Assembly: GCA_050018415.1 (NCBI GenBank)
Contig: JBEKAB010000014.1
Location: forward strand, 1-64,000
Direction: 5' to 3'
DNA: 64,000 bases
Origin: UBA1161 sp002311745
GTDB lineage: Bacteria > Planctomycetota > Phycisphaerae > Tepidisphaerales > Tepidisphaeraceae
The translations under genes were made by a program, and so were the position numbers. Each line of letters opens with the position of its first letter. Positions within the stretch are counted from its first letter, which is position 1. This document shows positions 8,490 through 16,642 of this stretch, in pieces. The notes under the pieces were generated by a model that did not search any database, was not told the DNA's origin, and worked only from the letters and a program-made list of their open reading frames with translations.

Positions 8490-9305
8490 TTAGGCGCCTT
8501 TGGTGGCGGTGACGGCGGAGAGGTGCTCGCGGCCGTCGGTCAGGACGTCGACGCCGGTGTCGGTGACGGCCACGGTGTGCTCGAAATGCGCCGCGGGCAT
8601 GCGATCGACGGTGAAGACCGTCCAGCCGTCCTTGTATAGGTCCACGTCGCGGGCGCCCATGACGACCATGGGCTCGACGGCGAGGGTCATTCCGCGGCGG
8701 AGGGTGAAGTCGCCGCTGAGCTGCTCGGCGGTCACGAAATTGGGAACCTTGGGCTCTTCGTGCATGTCGCGGCCGATGCCGTGACCGACGAACTCGCGCA
8801 CGACGTTGTACCCGTGCTTCTCGACGTAATGCTGCATGAGGCGAGCGATGTTGGACCAGCGGATGCCGGCGCGCATGTTGGCCAGGGCCAGGGCCAGCGT
8901 GTCCTGAGTGACCTTGAGGAGCTGCTGGAGGCTGGGGCTGATTTGTCCGATGGCAACGGTGGTGGCCGTATCGGCGCAGTAGCCGTCGAGGGACAGGGCC
9001 AGATCGAGGGTGGCGACGTCGCCTTCCTTGAGGATTCGCGAGCCGGGGACGCCGTGAACGACTTCCTCGTTGACGCTGATGCAGGTGTAGGCGGGGAAGC
9101 CTTCACCGGGCTTGTAGGTGGGGTAGTTTTTGGACAGCGCCAGGGCGCCGGCTTTGTCGAGTTCGACCTTGGCCAATTCGTCGAGGCTCTTGGTGGTGGC
9201 GCCCGGGAGGGCGGCGCGGCGCATTTTCTCGAGGATTTGAAAAGCCAGGCGGCCGGTGCGGCGCATGCGATCGATTTCGAACTGGCTTTTGATGACGATG
9301 GGCAT
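8490..9305 (-). CDS. map: Methionine aminopeptidase type I
   Basis: A 271-residue dimetal aminopeptidase that removes initiator Met from new proteins. Visible metal ligands in order: Asp in LDLALSLDGY, Asp in CADTATT, His in GHGIGRDMHEEP, Glu in AVEPM and Glu in HFEHTVAVT. A short N-terminal region with no zinc-finger extension indicates type Ia. It follows secY by 19 bp, the classic spc position, but adk, which often lies between them, is absent. Confidence 0.96.
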   Translation of the reverse strand: MPIVIKSQFEIDRMRRTGRLAFQILEKMRRAALPGATTKSLDELAKVELDKAGALALSKNYPTYKPGEGFPAYTCISVNEEVVHGVPGSRILKEGDVATLDLALSLDGYCADTATTVAIGQISPSLQQLLKVTQDTLALALANMRAGIRWSNIARLMQHYVEKHGYNVVREFVGHGIGRDMHEEPKVPNFVTAEQLSGDFTLRRGMTLAVEPMVVMGARDVDLYKDGWTVFTVDRMPAAHFEHTVAVTDTGVDVLTDGREHLSAVTATKGA

Positions 9306-9324
9306 GGGGCTTGGCTGTGGAAGC

Positions 9325-10752
9325 CTAATATTGTCGGCCCTTGATGCGTTTGCCCTTTCCGCCGGTGACGCCGCTGCTGAGGAAGCCGCCGTAGTTGCGC
9401 ATCAGCAGGTTGGCCTCGATGCGCTGGATCATGTCCAGGGCGACGGATACGACGATGAGCAATCCGGTGCCGCCCAGAAACGCCGAGATGCGAATATCGA
9501 TTCCGAGGTTGGTGGTGACCATGGAGGGCACGACGGCGATGACGCACAGGAAGGCGGCGCCGACGTAGGTGATGCGCATCATGACCTTTTCCAAGTAATC
9601 GCTGGTGCGTTTGCCGGGGCGGAGTCCGGGAATGAAGCTGCCGTAGTCGCGGAGCTGGTTGGCCATTTCCTTGGGTTGAAACTGGACGGTGGTCCAGAAG
9701 TAGGCGAAGAAGTAGATCATCGCCGATTCGGTGAGGATGTAGATGTAGTTATTGCCGCGGCCGGCGCTGAACTGATCGTTGAACCAGACCATGACGTCGT
9801 GGAACCACCCGGTGCCGCTGCCGTGTGCCAGCCAGCCGAACAGCACGCCGGGGAAGAGCATCAGGGACTGGGCGAAAATGATGGGCATGACGCCGCCGTG
9901 ATTGACCCGCAGGGGCAGGTACTGCTTTTGGCCGCCGTAGATGCGGCGGCCACGGGTGTGCTTGGCCTGCTGGACGGGAATGCGGCGCTGGGCCTGAGTG
10001 ATCATGATGGAGCCGGCGATGACGAAGATGAAGCAGCCGACCAGGAAGATGATCTTGCCGAGGGTGATCTGGTGGACACCGCTGGCCTGGCCGGTGAGCG
10101 TGGTCTGCTGGGAGAGCAGTCCGATGGCGCCGGGCATGCGGGCGACGATGCCGGCCAGGATGATCAGGCTCACGCCGTTGCCGATGCCGTATTCATCGAT
10201 CTGCTCGCCGAGCCACATCAAAAAGATGCTGCCGGCCGTCAGGGACACAACCCCCATCATCCAAAAGCCCAGGGCATAATGGCGCTGGAACAGGGGCATA
10301 ATCAGCGACACCCCGCCTTGGCGGCTGGAGTTGAACATGTAGCTCATCCAGATCACCGCCTGAATGACACACAAGGGAACGGTGATGTAACGGCTCCACT
10401 CCTGGATTTTCTTGCGGCCGCTCTCCCCCTCCTTCTGCAGCTTCTCCAAAGTCGGGATCACGCTGGCCAACAATTGGAAAATGATCGATGAAGAAATGTA
10501 CGGCATGATGCCCAGACCAAAGATCGTGCTCTGCTGCAGATTGCCGCCGGAAAACAGCGAGACGTAGCTGGCCAGTCGGCCGGCAGCGCTGCTGTCGTCC
10601 TGATTCTTGGCCAGTTCCTGAAAGCTGTGCTGATCCACGCCCGGCAGCGGCACGTGATAGCCGATCCGGTAAATGAGCAGCATGAAAAAGGTGAACAGAA
10701 CCTTGTTGCGAAGTTCCGGAACGCGAAAGATGTTGATCAACGTCTTGAACAT
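9325..10752 (-). CDS. secY: Preprotein translocase subunit SecY
   Basis: A 475-residue protein with ten predicted membrane helices. It begins MFKTLINIFRVPELR and has the plug-region sequence GIMPYISSSIIFQLL near 85, typical of SecY. The cytoplasmic loop TRGRRIYGGQKQYLPLRVN and the C-terminal FLGGTGLLIVVSVALD segment are also characteristic. It forms the SecYEG channel in the inner membrane. It is placed 13 bp after rplO, as in most bacterial spc operons. The length is slightly above the common 430-445 because of longer loops and tail. Confidence 0.97.
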   Translation of the reverse strand: MFKTLINIFRVPELRNKVLFTFFMLLIYRIGYHVPLPGVDQHSFQELAKNQDDSSAAGRLASYVSLFSGGNLQQSTIFGLGIMPYISSSIIFQLLASVIPTLEKLQKEGESGRKKIQEWSRYITVPLCVIQAVIWMSYMFNSSRQGGVSLIMPLFQRHYALGFWMMGVVSLTAGSIFLMWLGEQIDEYGIGNGVSLIILAGIVARMPGAIGLLSQQTTLTGQASGVHQITLGKIIFLVGCFIFVIAGSIMITQAQRRIPVQQAKHTRGRRIYGGQKQYLPLRVNHGGVMPIIFAQSLMLFPGVLFGWLAHGSGTGWFHDVMVWFNDQFSAGRGNNYIYILTESAMIYFFAYFWTTVQFQPKEMANQLRDYGSFIPGLRPGKRTSDYLEKVMMRITYVGAAFLCVIAVVPSMVTTNLGIDIRISAFLGGTGLLIVVSVALDMIQRIEANLLMRNYGGFLSSGVTGGKGKRIKGRQY

Positions 10753-10765
10753 GGTTCACGGCATT

Positions 10766-11461
10766 TCAGGAGGACAACTCTTGGGCCTTCGGGTCCGCCT
10801 CGGCAGGCTTGACCTCGCCGGCAGGCTTGGCCTCGCCGGCAGGCTTGACCTCACCGGCGGGCTTGGCTTCGCCGGCGGCCTTGACCTCACCGGCGGGCTT
10901 AGCTTCGCCGGCGGCTGGCGGCTGGGCCGGGGCCTCTGACGCCGGCTTGGATTTCTTGACCGGCTCACGCGGAACAAATTTCTTCTTGGGCTTGGGAAAC
11001 GCAAACGCTTCGCCCTTGACATTCTGAGCGGCGCCGCCGGCGGCCAGAATCTGCGCGTGCGCGGATCGGCTGTACCAGGCGGCGACAACCGTCAGTTTCT
11101 TCTTGAGCTGACCGTCGCCCAGAACCTTGAGCGGCTGACGATCATCAGGGACTAGGCCCGCCTCGATCAAAGCGGCACCGTCCACCACGGCGCCATCGTC
11201 GAAAGCGTTCAGGTCGGACAGATTCACGATGTGAAACCGCCGCGCAAAATCGTCGTTGCTGAAACCGCGCTTGGGAAAGCGACGGAAGATGGGCGTCTGA
11301 CCGCCCTCGTGTCCGCGTTTGATGTATGTGCCGACGCGTGCTTTGGCGCCCTTGGTGCCGCGGCCGCAGGTCTTGCCCTTGCCGCTGCTTTCGCCGCGGC
11401 CCTTGCGCGTGGGCTTGCGGTAACGCGAAACAGCGGACGTGATCTCATGAATCATGCTCAT
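10766..11461 (-). CDS. rplO: 50S ribosomal protein L15 with repetitive C-terminal tail
   Basis: A 231-residue L15, about 85 longer than usual. The core (1-145) has the Gly/Lys-rich start GRGESSGKGKTCGRGTKG, then GGQTPIFRRFPKRGF and a C-terminal HAQILAAGG-type segment. Beyond about residue 165 comes a low-complexity tail alternating AGEAKP and AGEVKP, with an A/P-rich linker before it. The tail is encoded by 18/36-bp tandem repeats at about 10800-10915. The core should bind 23S rRNA as usual. The role of the acidic/basic tail is unknown. A GCAGGT-type site lies 8-10 nt before ATG 11461. Confidence 0.95.
   Translation of the reverse strand: MSMIHEITSAVSRYRKPTRKGRGESSGKGKTCGRGTKGAKARVGTYIKRGHEGGQTPIFRRFPKRGFSNDDFARRFHIVNLSDLNAFDDGAVVDGAALIEAGLVPDDRQPLKVLGDGQLKKKLTVVAAWYSRSAHAQILAAGGAAQNVKGEAFAFPKPKKKFVPREPVKKSKPASEAPAQPPAAGEAKPAGEVKAAGEAKPAGEVKPAGEAKPAGEVKPAEADPKAQELSS
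10800..10915. repeat. 18/36-bp coding tandem repeat in rplO
   Basis: Units such as GGCTTGACCTCGCCGGCA and GGCTTGGCCTCGCCGGCA alternate head to tail for about six to seven copies, encoding the AGE(A/V)KP repeats of the L15 tail. Substitutions between copies are mostly third-position or A/V changes, so the array is somewhat aged. Copy number could vary between strains. Confidence 0.85.
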
Positions 11462-11505
11462 ATTCTATACCTGCCGACTGTGAATCGCGTCGCCCGCGCC
11501 GCCGA

Positions 11506-11529
11506 AGCCCCGCAGGTACATGCGGGGCT
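11506..11529. repeat. Hairpin AGCCCCGCA...TGCGGGGCT, copy 1
   Basis: Perfect 9-bp arms flank a 6-bp loop. It lies in the rpsE-rplO spacer (11462-11535), where rpmD would sit in many bacteria. Near-identical copies are at 19049-19072 and 31991-32014. It has no T-run, so it is not a classical terminator; it may be an RNA-stability or REP-like element. Confidence 0.8.
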
Positions 11530-11535
11530 CCGCGT

Positions 11536-12264
11536 TTACGTTGAGACCAGCTCTCCGGCGCTGCGGGGCAGTTTTACGCCGCGGCTCTGCTCGACCTGCT
11601 CGACGTTCTGCAGCTGCTTGAGGGCGGCGACGGTGGCCTTGACCAGGTTCTTGGGACTGGTCGAGCCGTAGGCCTTGGTCAAGACATCGGTGATTCCGGC
11701 CAGTTCGACGCAGGGACGGACGCTCTTGCCGGCGGTGACGCCGGTGCCGGGCCGCGCGGGCACGAGCACCACCGTGCTGGCGCCGCTGGTGCCTTTGACC
11801 AAGTGCGGAATCGTGCTTCCTTTCAGATTGACCTTGAACATCTGCTTGCGGGCATCCTTGGTCGCTTTTTCCACGGCGGGCGGAACCTCGTTGGCCTTGC
11901 CGTAACCGATGCCGACGTTTCCGCGTCGGTCGCCGGCGACGACCAAGGCGCCGAAGCTGAAGGTGCGGCCGCCCTTGACGACCTTGGAGCAGCGATAGAT
12001 TCGTACCACGGCGGATTCGACGCCGCTTTCATCGCGGTCGCGTCCGGCGCCGCCGCGATCGCGTGGAGGCCCGCCGCGTCCAGAGCGGCCGCCCGGCCCA
12101 CCGCGGCCACCGCCGCGGCCCCGGCCCGTTTCCGCCCGGCCGCGATGCTCCGGCGCCGGCGCCTCTGGCGGCGCGGGCGCTTGGGCGGGCGCGGTCGGCG
12201 CGGGTTGATTCGTGGCCGGTGGCGCTGGTTGCTGGGAACCGGGCTGTTGATCTTGCTGGGTCAT
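11536..12264 (-). CDS. rpsE: 30S ribosomal protein S5 with N-terminal extension
   Basis: A 242-residue S5. The conserved part starts near residue 82 (VVRIYRCSKVVKGGRTFSF) and has GNVGIGYGKANEVP, the TIPH segment, PARPGTGVTAGKSVRP and the C-terminal GSTSPKNLVKAT helix. The first 80 residues are Gln/Pro/Ala-rich, then Gly/Arg-rich (RGRGGGRGGPGGRSGRGG), unlike the usual short N-terminus. S5 helps decoding fidelity on the 30S body. It follows rplR by 13 bp. The RGG-like extension could contact RNA, which is inference. Confidence 0.95.
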   Translation of the reverse strand: MTQQDQQPGSQQPAPPATNQPAPTAPAQAPAPPEAPAPEHRGRAETGRGRGGGRGGPGGRSGRGGPPRDRGGAGRDRDESGVESAVVRIYRCSKVVKGGRTFSFGALVVAGDRRGNVGIGYGKANEVPPAVEKATKDARKQMFKVNLKGSTIPHLVKGTSGASTVVLVPARPGTGVTAGKSVRPCVELAGITDVLTKAYGSTSPKNLVKATVAALKQLQNVEQVEQSRGVKLPRSAGELVST

Positions 12265-12277
12265 CCTCTTCTCGTGG

Positions 12278-12652
12278 TTAGAATTTCAAACCGCCCTCGC
12301 GTGCGGCATCGGCCAGGGCCTTGACGCGGCCGTGGTAGCGCCGCCCGCCGCGGTCGAAACAGACGGCCGAGATTCCCGCGGCCTTGGCCTTGGCGGCGAT
12401 GGCCAGTCCGACCTGCTTGGCCGCGGCGACGTTTCCGCCGTTCTTGAGCTGCGGCCCGCGCACCTCGGCCGAGGTGCTGGCGACCGCCGCCAGCGTCCGT
12501 CCCGCATAATCGTCGATGAGCTGGGCGTAAATGTGCTTGTCGCTGCGGTAGACGCTGAGTCTGGGCCGCTGCGGCGTGCCGAACATGCGCGACCGCGTCG
12601 ACCACTTGCGTCGCTGCAAACGCGCTTGCTTGAGTTTATTTTTGTCCGCCAC
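12278..12652 (-). CDS. rplR: 50S ribosomal protein L18
   Basis: A 124-residue 5S-rRNA-binding protein of standard length. It has a basic N-terminus (RLQRRKWSTRSRM), RPRLSVYRSDKHIYAQLIDD, the LAAVASTSAEVR strand, and a C-terminal FDRGGRRYHGRVKALADAAREGGL signature. It lies 9 bp after rplF and 13 bp before rpsE in the spc order. Confidence 0.96.
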   Translation of the reverse strand: MADKNKLKQARLQRRKWSTRSRMFGTPQRPRLSVYRSDKHIYAQLIDDYAGRTLAAVASTSAEVRGPQLKNGGNVAAAKQVGLAIAAKAKAAGISAVCFDRGGRRYHGRVKALADAAREGGLKF

Positions 12653-12661
12653 GGCTTCTCC

Positions 12662-13222
12662 TTACTTACCAGTGGCCGCTCCGGCGCCGGCAAAGGCCTT
12701 GCCAGGCTTGATCTTGACCACTTCGCCTTCGTAACGGATGCCCTTGCCCTTGTACGGCTCGGGCTTGCGCACGCGGCGCACGTCGCTGGCGAACTGGCCG
12801 ACCATTTGCTTGTCCGCGCCGGTCACGTGAATCTTGTTGGCTTCCAGCTTCACCGTCAGGCCGGTCGGGATGGGCACGCTGACCGCGTTGGCGTAGCCGA
12901 CCGCCAGCACCAACTCTTGGCCCCTTATCTCGGCCTTGTAACCGACGCCCTGCACTTCCAGGGTCTTTTTGTATCCGTTGAGCACGCCTTCGACCATGTT
13001 GGCCAGCAGGGACCGCGTCAGGCCGTGCAGGGCCTTGCTTTGACGCTCATCGTCCGGGCGCGTGACGACCAATTCTTTTTTGGCCGCGTCCAGCGTCACT
13101 TTCATCGCCGGGTGAACGCGCAGCTCCAGCTTGCCCTTGGGGCCTTCGATTTTGACCAGGCCGTCGGCGAGGTTCACCTTGGCGGCGCCAAGGGGGACGG
13201 GCTTTTTTCCGATGCGACTCAT
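12662..13222 (-). CDS. rplF: 50S ribosomal protein L6
   Basis: A 186-residue L6 starting MSRIGKKPV. It has two similar alpha/beta domains and the C-terminal signature VRRVRKPEPYKGKGIRYEGE. A short Ala/Gly tail follows. It binds 23S rRNA near the factor-binding region. A 34-bp spacer separates it from rpsH. The length is close to the family average. Confidence 0.97.
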   Translation of the reverse strand: MSRIGKKPVPLGAAKVNLADGLVKIEGPKGKLELRVHPAMKVTLDAAKKELVVTRPDDERQSKALHGLTRSLLANMVEGVLNGYKKTLEVQGVGYKAEIRGQELVLAVGYANAVSVPIPTGLTVKLEANKIHVTGADKQMVGQFASDVRRVRKPEPYKGKGIRYEGEVVKIKPGKAFAGAGAATGK

Positions 13223-13256
13223 AGGAAACCCGCGGTGCTTCGCACCGCCGCTAAAT

Positions 13257-13655
13257 TCAACTGACCGTACACAACAACTCTCCGCCCACGTTCTGCTCGC
13301 GCGCCATGCGGTCGCTCATGACGCCTTTGCTGGTGCTGACGACGGCGATGCCCATGCCGTTGAGCACCTTGGGCAGGTCATCCACCTTGCGATAGACGCG
13401 CCGGCCGGGCTTGGACTGGCGATCCAGCTCGTGAATCACCTTCTCGCCGTTGATCGAGTACTTGAGCTTGATGCGCAACTGGCCCTGGCGGCCGTCGTCG
13501 ATGAGGTCGAATTCCTCGATGTAGCCTTCGTCCTTGAGGACTTGGGCGATGCCGCGGCAAATCTTGCTCCTGGGGATCAGGACCATACGGCGTCCGACGC
13601 GGTTGGCGTTGCGGATTCGCGTCAGCATGTCTGCGATGGGATCTTGATTGTTCAT
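13257..13655 (-). CDS. rpsH: 30S ribosomal protein S8
   Basis: A 132-residue S8: DPIADMLTRIRNANRVG at the start and the C-terminal signature STSKGVMSDRMAREQNVGGE. It binds the central domain of 16S rRNA and in other bacteria represses the spc operon by binding its mRNA; whether that holds here is unknown. It is 23 bp after rpsN. Confidence 0.97.
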   Translation of the reverse strand: MNNQDPIADMLTRIRNANRVGRRMVLIPRSKICRGIAQVLKDEGYIEEFDLIDDGRQGQLRIKLKYSINGEKVIHELDRQSKPGRRVYRKVDDLPKVLNGMGIAVVSTSKGVMSDRMAREQNVGGELLCTVS

Positions 13656-13678
13656 CGCTCCACTCGTTGGGGACTTCG

Positions 13679-13948
13679 TTACCAGCTCGCCTTCCTCAAG
13701 CCCGGGATTTTTCCCGCCGCGGCCAGTTCGCGGAGCATGATGCGGGAGATTTTGAACTTCCGCAGCACGCCGCGCGACCGGCCGGTCAACTGACAGCGGT
13801 TGTGCGAGCGCGTCGGGCTGGAATCGCGCGGCAGCCTGGCCAGGGCGGCAAAATTTTTCTCCTTTTTGAGCTGCCGGCGAATCTCCGCGTATTTTTTGAC
13901 GATCGCCTCGCGGCGCTTCTGCTTGCTGATCCAGGCCTTGGTCGCCAT
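13679..13948 (-). CDS. rpsN: 30S ribosomal protein S14 (zinc-free type)
   Basis: An 89-residue S14 of the C-minus type: the CxxC-x-CxxC zinc ligands are absent. The signature region reads SHNRCQLTGRSRGVLRKFKISR, and the end is PGLRKASW. It lies 12 bp after rplE. It is needed for 30S head assembly. Confidence 0.96.
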   Translation of the reverse strand: MATKAWISKQKRREAIVKKYAEIRRQLKKEKNFAALARLPRDSSPTRSHNRCQLTGRSRGVLRKFKISRIMLRELAAAGKIPGLRKASW

Positions 13949-13960
13949 AGATTCACTCCA

Positions 13961-14704
13961 TTACCGTTGCGATTTCTCATCCGTGCGGAAGGGAAATCCA
14001 AACTGCCTCAGGAGCTCGCGCCCCTGGTCGGCATCGGGCGCGGTGCTCACCACCGTGATGTTCATGCCCTGCTGGAACTGCACTTCGGTGGCATTGACCT
14101 CGGGAAACACGGTCTGCTCAGGAAATCCGAAGTTGAAATTGCCGCTTTGGTCAAAGCTGTCGGGGGAAAGGCCGCGGAAGTCGCGCACGCGCGGAATCGC
14201 CAAGGTGACCAAGCGATCCAGAAACTCGTACATTCGCGCGCCGCGCAGCGTGACCTTCAGGCCGGTTTCCTGGCCCTCGCGGACCTTGAAATTGGCCACG
14301 CTCTTGCGCGCCTTGCAGCGGACGCATCTCTGGCCGGCGATCACGCCCAGTTCCTTTTCCGCCTGCTCGATCTTGCCCTTCTCGGCGCCGGTGGCCAGGC
14401 GCCCGACGCCCATGGAGATGACGATTTTCTCCAGCCGCGGCACGGCCAGGGCGTTGGTGTATCCGAACTTCTCCTTCAAAGCGGGCACGACTTTGTCACG
14501 GTAAAAGAGGAGCAGCCGCGGCGGCGGCGCCGGAATCTGCGGGCCTTCCTGCTCCTGCGGCTCGGCGGCCGGGCCCTTGGGCTTCTTTTCCTTCTTGCCA
14601 CCGCCGCCCTTGGCCTGGGCTTCGCCCTTGGGGGGCTTTTGCCCCTGGGATTTTTGGCCCTCGGGCTTGGGCTGCTTTTGCTTTTCCTTTTTTTCCTCGG
14701 CCAT
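13961..14704 (-). CDS. rplE: 50S ribosomal protein L5 with Lys/Gly-rich N-terminal extension
   Basis: A 247-residue L5; the usual length is about 180. Residues 1-62 are a low-complexity KKEKQKQPKPEGQ-type segment followed by EPQEQEGPQIPAPPP. The normal fold starts near LLLFYRDKVVPALKEKFGY and includes KIVISMGVG, KARKSVANFKVREG and FNFGFPEQTVFPEV. L5 contacts 5S rRNA and the P-site tRNA at the central protuberance. The extension has no known counterpart that I can name. Confidence 0.95.
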   Translation of the reverse strand: MAEEKKEKQKQPKPEGQKSQGQKPPKGEAQAKGGGGKKEKKPKGPAAEPQEQEGPQIPAPPPRLLLFYRDKVVPALKEKFGYTNALAVPRLEKIVISMGVGRLATGAEKGKIEQAEKELGVIAGQRCVRCKARKSVANFKVREGQETGLKVTLRGARMYEFLDRLVTLAIPRVRDFRGLSPDSFDQSGNFNFGFPEQTVFPEVNATEVQFQQGMNITVVSTAPDADQGRELLRQFGFPFRTDEKSQR

Positions 14705-14716
14705 ACACGCCTCGAA

Positions 14717-15046
14717 CTATTTCTTCCCGACGACGCCCAAATCGGTGCCGCTGGCGGCGGCGATGCGATGCTTCACTCCATCGCGAACCTCGAACCGCAG
14801 GCGCGTCGGCTTGTGGGTGCTCGGGTCCAGGGGCATCACGTTGCTGATGTGGATGGGCGCATCCTTCTGGATGCGACCGCCCTGCGGATACCGCTGCGAC
14901 GGACGCACGTGCTTCCATACGCGGTTGATGCCTTCGACCACGACGCGGTCCTTGTCCACCAAGAGGCGCAGCACGCGGCCGGTTCGGCCCTTGTCGGCGC
15001 CGGCGATCACCACCACCTGGTCACCTGTCTTGATGCGTCTTGGCAT
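14717..15046 (-). CDS. rplX: 50S ribosomal protein L24
   Basis: A 109-residue KOW-domain protein: KTGDQVVVIAGADKGRTGRV near the start, then VEGINRVWKHVRPSQ. It is an assembly-initiator protein of the large subunit. The ATG at 15046 has an AAGGAAGA site about 10 nt upstream; an earlier in-frame start at 15076 would overlap rplN and is less likely. Confidence 0.95.
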   Translation of the reverse strand: MPRRIKTGDQVVVIAGADKGRTGRVLRLLVDKDRVVVEGINRVWKHVRPSQRYPQGGRIQKDAPIHISNVMPLDPSTHKPTRLRFEVRDGVKHRIAAASGTDLGVVGKK

Positions 15047-15062
15047 TGCTCGATCTTCCTTG

Positions 15063-15449
15063 TCACACCACTTCACTGGCCAGCGAAACGATCTTCATGA
15101 AATTCTTGTCGCGCAGCTCGCGGGCGACGGCGCCGAAGATGCGCGTGCCGCGCGGATTGTTATCCTTGTCGATGACGACGGCGGCGTTGCGGTCGAATCG
15201 CACGTAGCTGCCGTCGTTGCGCCGGGTCGGATGCTTGGTGCGGACGACCACGCAGCGGATGATCTCCCCCTGCTTGATCTCGCCGGCCGGCAGGGCCTTC
15301 TTGACGGCGCAAATGATCACGTCGCCGATGTGGGCGACCTTGCGCTTGAACTTGCCCCGGCTGCTGCTGCCGCGCAGGACCTTGATGCACATCGCCTGCT
15401 TGGCGCCGGTGTTGTCGGCGATGTCGATATAGGTCTGTTGCTGAATCAT
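15063..15449 (-). CDS. rplN: 50S ribosomal protein L14
   Basis: A 128-residue L14, slightly longer than the usual 122. It has IADNTGAKQAMCIKVLRG, the KRKVAHIGDVIICAVKKA strand pair, and RGTRIFGAVARELR with a KIVSLASEVV end. It forms part of the subunit interface. The spacer to rpsQ holds a 34-bp-arm inverted repeat. Confidence 0.97.
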   Translation of the reverse strand: MIQQQTYIDIADNTGAKQAMCIKVLRGSSSRGKFKRKVAHIGDVIICAVKKALPAGEIKQGEIIRCVVVRTKHPTRRNDGSYVRFDRNAAVVIDKDNNPRGTRIFGAVARELRDKNFMKIVSLASEVV

Positions 15450-15457
15450 GGCGAATC

Positions 15458-15538
15458 AGTTGCTGGTTGCTAGTTGCTGGTTGCTGGAAAAGACGATGGC
15501 CGTTTTTTCCAGCAACCAGCAACTAACAACCAGCAACT
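15458..15538. repeat. Long inverted repeat with TTGCTGG-iterated arms, inside the ribosomal operon
   Basis: The left arm (15458-15491) iterates AGTTGCTGGTTGCT words. The right arm (15503-15538) is its reverse complement with one mismatch over 34 bp; about 11 bp separate them. The transcript would fold into a very stable hairpin directly between rpsQ and rplN. A single related arm (TTAGCAACTGGCAACCAGCA) lies at about 58986-59006. Confidence 0.9.
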
Positions 15539-15548
15539 CCTTTTCCTT

Positions 15549-15899
15549 TCATCGCGCTTCCGGCGCCTTTCCTGTCATGATTTCCTCGGCGGAAACTTGC
15601 ACGGCCCGCTCGGGGGCCTTTTGCACGATGCGCAACAGCCGATGATGCTTGGTCTTGCTGAGCGGCCGGCATTCGGCAATCTCCACGGTGTCCCCTTCCT
15701 TGGCCTGGTTTTTCTCATCGTGCACGTGCAGCACGGTGCGGCGCTTCAGATATTTACCGTATTTGGGGTGGCGCAACTGGTAATTGACCACCACCTTGAT
15801 GGTCTTGTTGCCCTTGTCGGAGGCCACTTGGCCGATGATCGTCCGCAACGCCGCACGCTGGGCAGCCAAAGAAGCTGGTACGCCGGTTGTCTGTGCCAT
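15549..15899 (-). CDS. rpsQ: 30S ribosomal protein S17 with both termini extended
   Basis: A 116-residue S17 (about 85 is usual). The OB-fold core runs from RTIIGQVASDKGNKTIKVVV through HPKYGKYLKRRTVLHVHDE, EGDTVEIAECRPLSKTKHHRL. About 17 extra residues precede it and about 20 follow. The ATG at 15899 overlaps nothing and is 2 bp from the rpmC stop at 15902, so translational coupling with rpmC is likely. Confidence 0.95.
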   Translation of the reverse strand: MAQTTGVPASLAAQRAALRTIIGQVASDKGNKTIKVVVNYQLRHPKYGKYLKRRTVLHVHDEKNQAKEGDTVEIAECRPLSKTKHHRLLRIVQKAPERAVQVSAEEIMTGKAPEAR

Positions 15900-15901
15900 G
15901 G

Positions 15902-16135
15902 TCAACTCTTGGCCGGTTGCGTTCCGGCCGCTTTCGATTTCTGGGCTTCGATCTCGCGCTGGCGGAGGATGGTCTTCAATTGGGCGATCACCCTCCGCGC
16001 CTTGCCAAGCTGGCTGGGATCTTCCAGCTTCTCGGTCACCGCCTGGGAGCGCAGGGTGAACAGGTGCTTTTGCTGCTCGGCCAACTCCAGCCGCAGATGA
16101 TCGGTTTCCTTGTCGCGCATTTCTTTGGTCTTCAT
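15902..16135 (-). CDS. rpmC: 50S ribosomal protein L29
   Basis: A 77-residue helical protein. It starts MKTKEMRDKETDHLRLELAEQ and contains the LFTLRSQAVTEKLEDPSQ turn and the KARRVIAQLKTILRQRE helix that define L29. A Lys/Ala/Pro tail is added. It sits at the peptide exit. The order rplP-rpmC-rpsQ is canonical. Confidence 0.95.
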   Translation of the reverse strand: MKTKEMRDKETDHLRLELAEQQKHLFTLRSQAVTEKLEDPSQLGKARRVIAQLKTILRQREIEAQKSKAAGTQPAKS

Positions 16136-16153
16136 AAGGGCCTCGACACTGGC

Positions 16154-16576
16154 TTAGGCCACGGCATGGCGGCGATGCACGAACCGGCACGGAATGGGCA
16201 TCTTGTGGGCCACGCGCGCCAGGGCCCGCTTGGCGGTGGCCTCGTCCACGCCGGTGATCTCGAACATCATCGTTCCGGCCTTGACCACGGCGCACCAATA
16301 CTCCGGCTCGCCTTTGCCCTTACCCATGCGCGTCTCTAGCGGTTTGCCGGAAATGGGCTTGCTGGGAAAGATGCGGATGAAGACGCGGCCCTCGCGCCGC
16401 AAAAAGTGGCTGCACGCGACGCGCCCGGCCTCGATCTGCCGGGCCGTGACCCACGCGTTGCGCAGCGCCTGCAGGCCGTATTCGCCGAATGCCACGGTAT
16501 TGCCCTGCGTGGCGGCGCCTTTCATCTTGCCGCGATGGCTTTTGCGGAACTTCACTCTTTTGGGCATCATCGCCAT
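16154..16576 (-). CDS. rplP: 50S ribosomal protein L16
   Basis: A 140-residue L16: MMPKRVKFRKSHRGKMKGAA, then ITARQIEAGR-type segment VTARQIEAGRVA, and a PISGKPLETRMGKGKGEPEYW signature. It binds near the A site and the peptidyl-transferase centre. The exact start (Met1, Met3 or Met4) is open because ATGGCGATGATG offers three choices. Confidence 0.96.
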   Translation of the reverse strand: MAMMPKRVKFRKSHRGKMKGAATQGNTVAFGEYGLQALRNAWVTARQIEAGRVACSHFLRREGRVFIRIFPSKPISGKPLETRMGKGKGEPEYWCAVVKAGTMMFEITGVDEATAKRALARVAHKMPIPCRFVHRRHAVA

Positions 16577-16602
16577 CGAACACCGAACGCTTTCATTTCT
16601 CT

Positions 16603-16637
16603 TTCTTCACGTTTCATCGTGCGCGAAACGTGAAGAA
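16603..16637. repeat. Hairpin with TTCTTCACGTTTC arms in rpsC-rplP spacer
   Basis: Perfect 13-bp arms (16603-16615 and 16625-16637) with a 9-bp loop sit between rpsC and rplP. The word content (AAACGTGAAGAA) looks like a further dispersed-repeat family, though no second copy was seen in this window. Confidence 0.75.
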
Positions 16638-16642
16638 AACAA

